Notes under the pieces: generated by a model
What the model saw: the letters and a program-made list of their open reading frames with translations, nothing else
Databases searched by the model: none
Told to the model about the DNA's origin: nothing
Origin: Deltaproteobacteria bacterium
GTDB lineage: Bacteria; Desulfobacterota; Desulfobacteria; Desulfobacterales; Desulfosalsimonadaceae
DNA length: 13,834 nucleotides
Direction of reading: 5' to 3'
Assembly (NCBI GenBank): GCA_024280875.1
Contig: JAJRPH010000482.1
Span: forward strand, 1-13,834
Made by a program: the position numbers and the translations under genes
Shown: piece by piece, positions 6,878-13,834 of the stretch
Numbering within the stretch: position 1 is the stretch's first letter
Layout: each line of letters starts with the position of its first letter

Positions 6878-8803
6878 ATGACGAACGCATCTTTCCGATT
6901 GAAACCTGCGCGGATTTGTTTATTTATTCTCATTTTTTTAAGTTTTTGGAGTAAAATCCTTTTTGCTGCGATAATCAGCATTGCCCCGATACCTTCATCC
7001 GGAGTCGCCCCGCTTGAGGTCAAATTAATTTGCACCGCAAGCACCAGCTCATCGCAACCCACACGTTACACCATAAATTTTGGTGACGGGTCCCCAACTG
7101 AAACTGTCGATTCGACCCTATACTCCCATACATTTACCCACACATATGAAGCCGGGTACTTTAAACCAATTTGTTCTGTTGTAAAAATAATCGGTATTAC
7201 CAGTGAATCAAAACCATCAAAATTAATTGTTGCAAAATGGAAGTTTGAGACTCAGGACGATATTGATTCTTCTGCGGCCATTGGTATTGACGGCACCGTA
7301 TATATCGGTTCCGACGATAGAAATCTGTATGCAATAGATCCGGATACAGGTCAGGAAATATGGCGTTTTATGACGGACGATGAGGTCCGGTCTTCGCCGG
7401 CAGTCGGTCCGGATGGGACCATATATTTCGGCTCAACAGACGGCAACCTGTATGCCGTCACGCCTAATGGGAAAAAAAAATGGGCCTTTAATATCGGAAA
7501 CTTTATCTTTTCATCACCAGCAATAAGTTCTGACGGTCGAATTATTTATATCGGAGCAAGTGATAATTTTCTTTATGCAGTGAATGCGGCCAGCGGAACC
7601 TACAAATGGAAATATGAAACCGGAGATAAAATTATTTCTTCTCCGGCACTCGGCCATGATGGCATTGAACCGGTCGTGTATGTCGGCTCTCTTGACAATC
7701 ATGTCTATGCTCTTGCCGCGAATAACGGCACACTGAAATGGAAGTTTGAAACCAATGCGGAAGTCTATGGCTCGCCGGCAATTAGCGCTGATGGCAGAAT
7801 TTATGTGGGTGAATGCAAGACCGGATCCGCCGAAGAGTACCAATTTAAATTATTTTGTTTAAATGTTGATGGTTCAAAAAACTGGGACTTGGTTGCCGGC
7901 ACCGGTTTTTACTCTTCCCCGGCCATCGGGCCGGAGGGCAATATTTATATCGGGTCCTGGGACGGATACTTATTTTCTATTGATGATATCGGTACCACTG
8001 TGAACTGGTCGGTGAGAACTTCTCCGCCGGCAGACATCAATTCTTCGCCGGCGATTGGAATTGTGAATTTAAAAGATCCGGTAATATACGTTGGTGCCAA
8101 AGATGGAAATTTCTATGCATTACAATCACCTGATTTTGAGGATCCCGATCGGAATGACTGGGTTTTTCAAACTGGTGATGATATCCTTTATTCCTCACCC
8201 ACCATCGACAGCAACGGTACAATTTATTTCGGTTCCAGAGATAACTGCTTGTATGCAATAAATCCCGGCAATATGAACCTGGCGGATAGCGACTGGCCAA
8301 TGTTTCACCAGCATACCGGGCATAACGGCTTCGCAGAAAATATTGTCATATCGGATGTCATATCAAATAACCCGGAAAGCAATGGCCGTGATATTGATAT
8401 TAATACGAATGAATTCAGAATAAATTTTTCACCGCTGATTGAGGCGTCACAAATTCAACCGGACTCGTTTACATTTCAGAAAATTAATGATACCGGTGCC
8501 AATGAAACGATTGAAGGAAATGCAATTTTAGATTGGGTTCGTTACAACCAGGCCGGCTATAATATATCAGCGGTTTTTACCCGCTTAGACAATAAACAAG
8601 CATTGGAGTTTGAGTCTAAATACAGAGCATCTATTAAATATTTGCCAAAAGAACAAATAGAAGGAGATGGTTCTGTAAGTGAAAAAACCTATTCATTTAC
8701 TTTTACCACAGCCGCAGAAACAGAAAAAGACCCGAATCCCAGTCCGGAGCCTGATTTTACTGATTTTAGCTGCTTTATTGATTCTATTCAACATACTTTA
8801 TGA
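6878..8803 (+). CDS. Secreted PKD plus eight-repeat PQQ-like beta-propeller protein
   Basis: A 641-residue exported protein. A signal peptide spans about 1-30 (cleavage near LFA-A). A PKD-like domain (about 33-116) contains INFGDGSPTET and HTYEAGYF. Eight propeller repeats of the type SSPAIGxDGTIYFGSxDGNLYAI begin near residues 131, 172, 212, 254, 298, 346, 389 and 439, enough for an eight-bladed PQQ-like (BamB/ADH-type) fold. An Ig-like Big_5-style segment (about 490-612) and a Pro-rich linker lead to the tail FSCFIDSIQHTL with Cys632. Propellers of this type usually act as binding scaffolds; the residues that would make it a quinoprotein enzyme cannot be confirmed. AAGGA upstream supports the ATG. 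The stop overlaps the next gene's start as ATGA, so the two are probably translated together. A link to glycan display or assembly is inferred only from the operon. Confidence 0.85.
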   Translation: MTNASFRLKPARICLFILIFLSFWSKILFAAIISIAPIPSSGVAPLEVKLICTASTSSSQPTRYTINFGDGSPTETVDSTLYSHTFTHTYEAGYFKPICSVVKIIGITSESKPSKLIVAKWKFETQDDIDSSAAIGIDGTVYIGSDDRNLYAIDPDTGQEIWRFMTDDEVRSSPAVGPDGTIYFGSTDGNLYAVTPNGKKKWAFNIGNFIFSSPAISSDGRIIYIGASDNFLYAVNAASGTYKWKYETGDKIISSPALGHDGIEPVVYVGSLDNHVYALAANNGTLKWKFETNAEVYGSPAISADGRIYVGECKTGSAEEYQFKLFCLNVDGSKNWDLVAGTGFYSSPAIGPEGNIYIGSWDGYLFSIDDIGTTVNWSVRTSPPADINSSPAIGIVNLKDPVIYVGAKDGNFYALQSPDFEDPDRNDWVFQTGDDILYSSPTIDSNGTIYFGSRDNCLYAINPGNMNLADSDWPMFHQHTGHNGFAENIVISDVISNNPESNGRDIDINTNEFRINFSPLIEASQIQPDSFTFQKINDTGANETIEGNAILDWVRYNQAGYNISAVFTRLDNKQALEFESKYRASIKYLPKEQIEGDGSVSEKTYSFTFTTAAETEKDPNPSPEPDFTDFSCFIDSIQHTL

Positions 8804-9732
8804 CTGAAAAATATAATTGCGTATTTATTTTCGGCTCACCCCGGTCAGGAACCACACTCCTGGAAAACCTGTTAAATCATCACCGACAAATTGCCGAATG
8901 GTATGAGCCTTATTATCTATGGGAACGATTCTTCCCGGTCCCGGATACGGATACCTGGCAAATAGAGCATTTAACAAAACAGGTGCGCAAAAAGATCCGG
9001 TCGGAATTTGGAATTTACAGCAAAAAATCCGGCAAAGCGATTATAGTCGATAAAACACCCCCCCATGCCTTTAATTTAAAAATCATCCACAAAATTTTTC
9101 CGGAGGCCAAATTCATCCACATCCTCAGAGACGGCCGAGATGTCACCCTATCAATCAAGAAAGAATGGGGAAAACGAGTTAATATCGTACGGGAAAAAAA
9201 TCTTGCAGGGCAAATCCAGTTGATAAAAAACATGTTGAAACGCCAGCCTTACTGGCGGTATCGGTTCATGGCAATTTCTCACGAGCTTCAGGTCTCATTT
9301 GCAACCGGCAGGGCATTGAACCTAAAAAAATTATTCAACAAGGCACGCTGGAAAGGCGAACCCGGGTGGGGACCGAGATTTAATGACTGGCAAACATACC
9401 TGAAATCGCACACACCCATTGAATTTAATGCAATGCAATGGGTCCAGTCGGTTGAGGCGGTTTTCAACAGTTGGTCTGATCTACCGGAAAAAAATAAAAT
9501 TGAAATCCGTTACGAAGATCTGATTCAATCCCCTCAACACATTTTACAAAAGTTGTTTGACCTGATTGATGTTGATGTGTCTTCCGTGTTTTTTAATAAA
9601 ATTCCTGATATTAATCATCAAAATTTTAATAAATGGAAAACTGAATTATCCCATGATGAAATTGAAAAAATTAAACCAATCCTGACTCCATTGATTAACC
9701 GGCTTGGCTATGACAAAAAATATCCCTGGTAA
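8800..9732 (+). CDS. PAPS-dependent sulfotransferase family protein
   Basis: A 310-residue cytoplasmic protein with no signal peptide. The 5'-phosphosulfate loop is clear at residues 11-19 (FGSPRSGTT), as is the 3'-phosphate-binding segment at 106-118 (IHILRDGRDVTLS). DKTPP (84-88) and IRYEDLIQSPQ (236-246) are typical of the Sulfotransfer_3 group. Members transfer sulfate from PAPS to hydroxyl groups on glycans, lipids or other acceptors. The start is the ATGA overlap with the propeller gene, and the next gene begins nine bases after the stop. Sitting beside a UDP-sulfoquinovose synthase and glycosyltransferases, a sugar or glycolipid acceptor is likely, but the sequence does not identify it. 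Some bacterial proteins of this fold lack proven activity. Confidence 0.85.
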   Translation: MTEKYNCVFIFGSPRSGTTLLENLLNHHRQIAEWYEPYYLWERFFPVPDTDTWQIEHLTKQVRKKIRSEFGIYSKKSGKAIIVDKTPPHAFNLKIIHKIFPEAKFIHILRDGRDVTLSIKKEWGKRVNIVREKNLAGQIQLIKNMLKRQPYWRYRFMAISHELQVSFATGRALNLKKLFNKARWKGEPGWGPRFNDWQTYLKSHTPIEFNAMQWVQSVEAVFNSWSDLPEKNKIEIRYEDLIQSPQHILQKLFDLIDVDVSSVFFNKIPDINHQNFNKWKTELSHDEIEKIKPILTPLINRLGYDKKYPW

Positions 9733-9741
9733 CGCATCCGT

Positions 9742-10677
9742 ATGGTAAAACTTCTTTTCAGAATCGTCATCTCGTCTTTACTGCTTTTTTATATTGTATA
9801 TAAAATTGACTGGTATGTTGTCGGAAATGCTTTTGAACAAATCAATATATTCTTTTATATTATTTCGACGATAATCGCATTGGTTTGCCCGGTATTTCTG
9901 GCTGTCAAATACCGTTTTCTCATAAAAAAAACATCTTTAGCTCTCTCAATTTCCCGCCTGGTTGCCATAAATTATATCAGTCGTTTTTATGCCCTGTTTC
10001 TGCCTTCCGCCCTGGGCCCGGAGGCCGTGAGATGGTATAAAGTCACCAAAAACAGGCCGGGAAAAAGTTTTTTTCTCGCATCCACCATCTTTGAACGACT
10101 GATTTTTTTAATGATCCTCCTTCTTTTCGGAACGATCCCTCTTTTTTTAAACTCGGATAACGTTCAAATCGCCTTACTCAGACAACGGATAACTCCCCTT
10201 TTATCAGTTTCATTTTTATTTCTTACCACAGGACTGGTCTTTTTCTTTGTCCCTGAATTAAAAAATAAATTTGTGCATATCATAAAAAGCCGTATTCCAG
10301 TTCTGAAAAATTCAAAAATTAATCAGTTTTTAATTAATTTTGAGATAAAACAGAACATACAATTGATTATAGCGCCTCTATTGGCCCTCAGCCTGTTATG
10401 GCAATTTTTTTTTCTTGCCAGAATGTTTTTTCTTTTTTTATCTTTGAATCTCCCGTTAACCTTCATGGATGTAACATGGATGGGGTCTCTGGTGCTGCTT
10501 TTGCAGGTACTGCCCGTTTCATTTGCAGGCATTGGTGTCCGCGAAGGGGCGTATGCTTATTTATTTACTTTGTTTGATATGGCACCGGAAAAAGGAATTT
10601 TAATCGGTGTACTTTTTTTTACCCAGATGCTGGTTTTTGCCATTATCGGGGCGCTTTTAACTCTTCTTGAAAAATAG
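9742..10677 (+). CDS. LPG-synthase-like / UPF0104 integral membrane protein
   Basis: A 311-residue protein with about seven or eight membrane helices (roughly 3-22, 34-55, 72-92, 111-135, 152-172, 207-235, 242-260 and 280-309). Two family signatures are present: PSALGPEAVRWYKV (88-101) and PVSFAGIGVREGAYAY (258-273). This superfamily covers the membrane half of lysylphosphatidylglycerol synthase (MprF) and many stand-alone proteins in glycan clusters. MprF flips its lipid product, so roles in lipid or lipid-linked sugar translocation are often proposed. There is no C-terminal aminoacyl transferase domain, so it is not an LPG synthase. It lies nine bases after the sulfotransferase and is co-directional with a UDP-sulfoquinovose synthase. 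It could handle a sulfur-bearing glycolipid, but this is inference. Confidence 0.85.
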   Translation: MVKLLFRIVISSLLLFYIVYKIDWYVVGNAFEQINIFFYIISTIIALVCPVFLAVKYRFLIKKTSLALSISRLVAINYISRFYALFLPSALGPEAVRWYKVTKNRPGKSFFLASTIFERLIFLMILLLFGTIPLFLNSDNVQIALLRQRITPLLSVSFLFLTTGLVFFFVPELKNKFVHIIKSRIPVLKNSKINQFLINFEIKQNIQLIIAPLLALSLLWQFFFLARMFFLFLSLNLPLTFMDVTWMGSLVLLLQVLPVSFAGIGVREGAYAYLFTLFDMAPEKGILIGVLFFTQMLVFAIIGALLTLLEK

Positions 10678-10708
10678 CCAATAATTTTATACTGAAAAGG
10701 AATGTGCG

Positions 10709-11857
10709 ATGCGAATCCTTATATTAGGCGGTGATGGCTACCTGGGATGGCCGACAGCAATGCATCTTTCGGCCAATGGCCATGAAGTGGCAGTCGCAGA
10801 CAATTACTTAAGACGTCAGATCTGCCGCGACGAAGATGTCGAGCCGCTGTATGAAACACTTAACCTTACCCGTCGTGCACAATTGTGGAATAATTTGTCC
10901 GGATTTGATATTCCGGTATTCATTGGCGATTTAATGCAATGGGACTTTGTTGAAGAATTATTTCATAAATTCACCCCCGACTGCATCGTTCATTACGCAG
11001 AACAGCCTGCAGCGCCCTATTCCATGCTGAATCGCCGTGCGGCAACCCTTACCCTTCAGAATAACCTGATGGTCACGGCCAATGTCATTTTTGCAGTACG
11101 GGAATTTTGTCCCCAGGCCCATATCGTCAAACTGGGCACTATGGGAGAATACGGCACACCCAACATCGATATTGAAGAAGGCTGGCTGGATGTGGAACAT
11201 AAAGGTAGAAAAGAAACCTTTTTATTTCCCCGCCAGGCCGGCAGCCTTTATCATACGACAAAAATCATGGATACCGACCTTCTCTGGTTTTATGTAAGGA
11301 CTTGGGGCATGCGGGTGACCGACTTGATGCAGGGCCCGGTTTACGGACTTTTCACTGATGAAAATGAATCCCATGAACAACTCCTTCCATTTTTTAATTA
11401 TGACGAACTTTTTGGCACTGTTTTAAACCGTTTTGTCGTGCAGGCGGTGGCTGGATATCCTCTCACGGTTTATGGTAAAGGTGGACAGACAAGGGGGTAT
11501 TTAAACATTAAAGACACATTGAATTGCGTCAGACTTGCCGCTGAAACCCCTGCCCGACAAGGTGAACTTCGCATTTTCAACCAGCTCACCGAGACATTCA
11601 GCGTCAATGAACTGGCTGAGCGGGTCAGGCATGTCGGCAGTCAAATGGGAATAAAAGTGGATATTCAATCAGTGGAGAATCCGAGAAAAGAAGCGGAAAA
11701 CCACTATTACAACCCCACACACACCGGGCTGAAGGATTTGGGACTAAAGCCGAATATTCTGACTGACCAGACCCTTGAACAGTTGATTGAATTTGTGATG
11801 AGATATAAGGAAAAAATCCGTAACGGACAGATTTACCGTAACGTTAAATGGGGATAA
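10709..11857 (+). CDS. sqdB: UDP-sulfoquinovose synthase
   Basis: This 382-residue enzyme makes UDP-sulfoquinovose from UDP-glucose and sulfite using bound NAD+, in the cytoplasm. The length and nearly the whole sequence plan match plant SQD1 and cyanobacterial SqdB. The Rossmann loop GGDGYLGWP is at 7-15. VKLGTMGEYGTPNIDIEEG (140-158) carries Thr144. Tyr181 and Lys185 (YHTTK) complete the SDR triad, in close register with Thr145/Tyr182/Lys186 of SQD1. YGKGGQTRGYL (255-265) and NPRKEAENHYYN (324-335) are further family signatures. In place of the plant motif EQRSAPYSM this protein has EQPAAPYSM, and GWP replaces GWA. From memory both changes are closer to the archaeal Agl3 branch that serves glycan synthesis. 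AAGGAA about nine bases upstream supports the ATG. No SqdX- or SqdD-type sulfolipid transferase is visible, so the sugar may go into a polysaccharide or glycoprotein. The symbol follows family naming. Confidence 0.93.
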   Translation: MRILILGGDGYLGWPTAMHLSANGHEVAVADNYLRRQICRDEDVEPLYETLNLTRRAQLWNNLSGFDIPVFIGDLMQWDFVEELFHKFTPDCIVHYAEQPAAPYSMLNRRAATLTLQNNLMVTANVIFAVREFCPQAHIVKLGTMGEYGTPNIDIEEGWLDVEHKGRKETFLFPRQAGSLYHTTKIMDTDLLWFYVRTWGMRVTDLMQGPVYGLFTDENESHEQLLPFFNYDELFGTVLNRFVVQAVAGYPLTVYGKGGQTRGYLNIKDTLNCVRLAAETPARQGELRIFNQLTETFSVNELAERVRHVGSQMGIKVDIQSVENPRKEAENHYYNPTHTGLKDLGLKPNILTDQTLEQLIEFVMRYKEKIRNGQIYRNVKWG

Positions 11858-11893
11858 CATCCTAACTTTTAAACAAGGATAAACAATAAAGAC

Positions 11894-12940
11894 ATGTCCA
11901 ATCTCAGATTATTCGGAATCCTCATTGGTGTAGGTACCCTTTTATATACATTTCTGAAATACCGGGGGCCGCACTGGAAAAGGTCAAATTTTGTCCTTCT
12001 CTCTATGTTCAGCATCTTATTGACACTGACATGCATTAATCCAAATTTTGTCAACTTTGCGCGAGACATGCTGTCGTTACAGGAATACTTATATGGAAGA
12101 ATCCTGGCCCTCTTGATATTATCCAATGTATTTTTATTTTTCTTCACCGTATACATAAAATCAAATCACGGAATTACCGATATTCAGCTGGATAAATTAA
12201 TCCGAAGCATTGCCGCATCCTCGGTCGGCAACATTGAAGATGATAAAAACAGAATCAAGCCCATCATGATTTTAATACCCGCTTATAATGAAGCGGACAA
12301 CTTAAAAGAACTGCTTCCGGAGATGCCGGATCAGATTAATGGGGTTGACGTTGGTGTTCTGGTTGTTGATGACGGCAGTGTGGACGGAACCAGCCAGGTG
12401 GTCCGGAATCAGGGATTTCTGGTGGCTTCCAATCCGGTCAATCGCGGCGGCGGGGCAGCGCTCCGGCTGGGATACGATATTTTAAAAAAATCCGGCTGTG
12501 AAATTTGCGTAACAATGGATGCAGATGGACAGCATCAGCCAGGACAAATGATTCATCTTGTTCAGCCGATTTTAAACAATGAATATGACGTTGTCATCGG
12601 TTCCCGCATTATCGGCGACAGGGAAAAAGACAGCCTGTTCAGGCTTCTTGGGGTTTATGTATTCGGATTTCTCATCAGTTTATTATTGGGGAAAAAAATT
12701 ACCGACCCTTCCAGCAATTACAGGGCGTTTAAAATGAATGCTATGGATTCAATCCACTTATATGAAAATCAATATCATACCAGTGAATTAATCATAGAAG
12801 CAGTTAAAAAAGATATGTCTATCGGCGAAGTCCCGATTACGATTTTGAAAAGAAAATACGGAAAAAGTAAAAAGGGAAAAGATATTATTTACGGATTGAA
12901 CTTCACCAAAACAATCATCAAAACCTGGTGGCGCAGGTAA
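11894..12940 (+). CDS. DUF2304-GT2 fusion: membrane-anchored dolichol-phosphate-sugar-synthase-like glycosyltransferase
   Basis: A 348-residue protein. Residues 1-95 form a DUF2304-like membrane region with helices near 4-20, 34-49 and 68-88 and the characteristic PNFVNFARDMLSL...YGRILALL layout. Residues 122-348 are a GT2 (GT-A fold) transferase: PAYNEADN (129-136), DDGSVDGT (159-166), NRGGGAALRLGY (183-194), and the metal-binding Asp209-x-Asp211 in DADGQHQPGQM. The C-terminal EVPITILKRKYGKSK is common in DPM1-like enzymes, which transfer a sugar from a nucleotide donor to a polyprenyl phosphate at the inner membrane face. It follows the sulfoquinovose synthase by 36 bases, so sulfoquinovose is a candidate donor sugar, though this is unproven. 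The start is the first in-frame ATG; AAGGA lies rather far upstream (14 bases). DUF2304 is usually a separate small protein beside such a transferase, so the fusion is notable. Confidence 0.87.
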   Translation: MSNLRLFGILIGVGTLLYTFLKYRGPHWKRSNFVLLSMFSILLTLTCINPNFVNFARDMLSLQEYLYGRILALLILSNVFLFFFTVYIKSNHGITDIQLDKLIRSIAASSVGNIEDDKNRIKPIMILIPAYNEADNLKELLPEMPDQINGVDVGVLVVDDGSVDGTSQVVRNQGFLVASNPVNRGGGAALRLGYDILKKSGCEICVTMDADGQHQPGQMIHLVQPILNNEYDVVIGSRIIGDREKDSLFRLLGVYVFGFLISLLLGKKITDPSSNYRAFKMNAMDSIHLYENQYHTSELIIEAVKKDMSIGEVPITILKRKYGKSKKGKDIIYGLNFTKTIIKTWWRR

Positions 12941-12950
12941 TTAATCATAT

Positions 12951-13834
12951 ATGTACCTATTCACTGTCATCCCCTTATGGATAGCCTGCGGTCAGACCAC
13001 TGCGCTGCTAATCCGCGATATTGAAATCGATCTGCCGCAGCGAATAGTCATCGGATTCGGGTGTTCCTTTTTAGTGACGTTAATACTGTCCTCCCTCTTA
13101 CTTCTTTTTAACGGCTTTTCCCTTTTCATGCTTATCAGTTTCCAGGTAGCTTATTTTACGCTAACTCTCTTCTGTATTTTCAACTTTAAATTCTACGCCA
13201 CAATTATAATTGGCGAGATCAAAACTTTTGCAGCAATTGCATTTTTTGTTGTCCTGTTTATTATCGGGTGTAAGGTATTCTATGATTTCAGCCTTTCCGG
13301 ATATATGGCATCCTATTTTACACATGGATCATTTCTTCTAAATTCATTATCTAACTACCCGGTTCAAAGCAATTACGGCAATACATACATCCTGCCTTTT
13401 CTGTTTTTAAAACATTGCCTGGTTTTTTCCACCATGCTCCTGTCAGGAGGAGACAGATTCCAGTACTTCTATTATGGCATCCCAGTTTTATCGACCATCA
13501 TCAGCACTTTTGTCTTTCTGGGATCATATCTTTTTTTCCGACTTTTTGTATCTCGTCAATTTGCCTTAATACTGGGTGCCGTCTTTTTATTTTTTTCGTT
13601 AAATTATAAAATTATTGATGTCCGCGCTGATTGTATTGCATGGACAAGTGCCTTTGCTTTTTTAATCCTGTTTATTCAATGCTTAAAAAACACAAAGTCC
13701 AGGGCGATATACTGGATAACACCTGGATTATTTGTTTCCACTGTCCTGCTGCATGGTGTTGTAGCACTTATTGCACTCTCCATCGCAATAGGCATCTGGT
13801 TATCATCTTTTAAAGATTCTATTTTAAAGGAAAA
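12951..13834 (+). CDS. Polytopic membrane protein, possible GT-C glycosyltransferase (partial, runs off right edge)
   Basis: The frame opens at ATG 12951, ten bases after the GT2 gene, and stays open to the window end (294 codons seen). It is strongly hydrophobic, with helices near residues 1-20, 31-55, 57-78, 92-109, 143-165, 173-199, 203-218, 228-246 and 254-281. A loop with YDFSLSGYMASYFTHGS (111-127) follows the fourth helix. The later pattern SRQFALILGAVFLFFSLNY...DVRADCIAWTSAF, then a basic loop (KNTKSR) and another helix, recalls GT-C enzymes of the GT39/ArnT type, which take sugars from polyprenyl-phosphate donors on the outer face of the membrane. That would fit a partner for the upstream lipid-sugar synthase. 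No catalytic acidic loop can be assigned, and the C-terminal half is missing, so a polymerase, flippase or other membrane protein is possible. Confidence 0.6.
   Translation, partial: MYLFTVIPLWIACGQTTALLIRDIEIDLPQRIVIGFGCSFLVTLILSSLLLLFNGFSLFMLISFQVAYFTLTLFCIFNFKFYATIIIGEIKTFAAIAFFVVLFIIGCKVFYDFSLSGYMASYFTHGSFLLNSLSNYPVQSNYGNTYILPFLFLKHCLVFSTMLLSGGDRFQYFYYGIPVLSTIISTFVFLGSYLFFRLFVSRQFALILGAVFLFFSLNYKIIDVRADCIAWTSAFAFLILFIQCLKNTKSRAIYWITPGLFVSTVLLHGVVALIALSIAIGIWLSSFKDSILKE

Overview
The window is an AT-rich bacterial segment with long runs of A and T. It carries secreted vWA, LamG, PKD and PQQ-propeller proteins, a lipoprotein and a surface-glycan gene set. This mix suggests a Gram-negative, Desulfobacterota (Deltaproteobacteria)-like organism. 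That placement is an inference from gene content, because no rRNA or other marker gene is present.

Left part (1-5360, all minus strand): the N-terminal half of an ABC-exporter membrane domain resembling lipid-linked-glycan flippases runs off the left edge. Upstream of it is a winged-helix regulator whose C-terminal half looks like a degenerate nucleotidyltransferase. A block of CGCAGA-type low-complexity repeats separates the two and appears to have supplied the regulator's last residues. A 459-base gap with two more repeat elements follows. Next is a well-formed terminator and a 1182-residue lipoprotein with two tandem vWA domains and a C-terminal LamG-like domain.

The divergent intergenic region (5361-5656) holds candidate promoters and a 24-base near-perfect palindrome that looks like an operator.

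Right part (5657-13834, all plus strand): a nucleotide-sugar 4,6-dehydratase-like enzyme comes first. After a 186-base gap there is a tightly packed run: a secreted PKD/PQQ-propeller protein, a sulfotransferase (4-base overlap), an LPG-synthase-like integral membrane protein, a UDP-sulfoquinovose synthase, a DUF2304-GT2 fusion glycosyltransferase, and the start of a large membrane protein that may be a GT-C glycosyltransferase. The last gene is cut by the right edge.

The most interesting reading is that the right-hand operon builds a sulfur-bearing glycan or glycolipid. The sulfoquinovose synthase would supply UDP-sulfoquinovose, a C-sulfonated sugar. The GT2 enzyme would load a sugar onto a lipid carrier, the LPG-synthase-like or ABC proteins could help with transfer across the membrane, the GT-C-like protein could act outside, and the sulfotransferase could add O-sulfate. 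This route is inferred from family membership and synteny. Only the sulfoquinovose synthase assignment is strong at the level of substrate.
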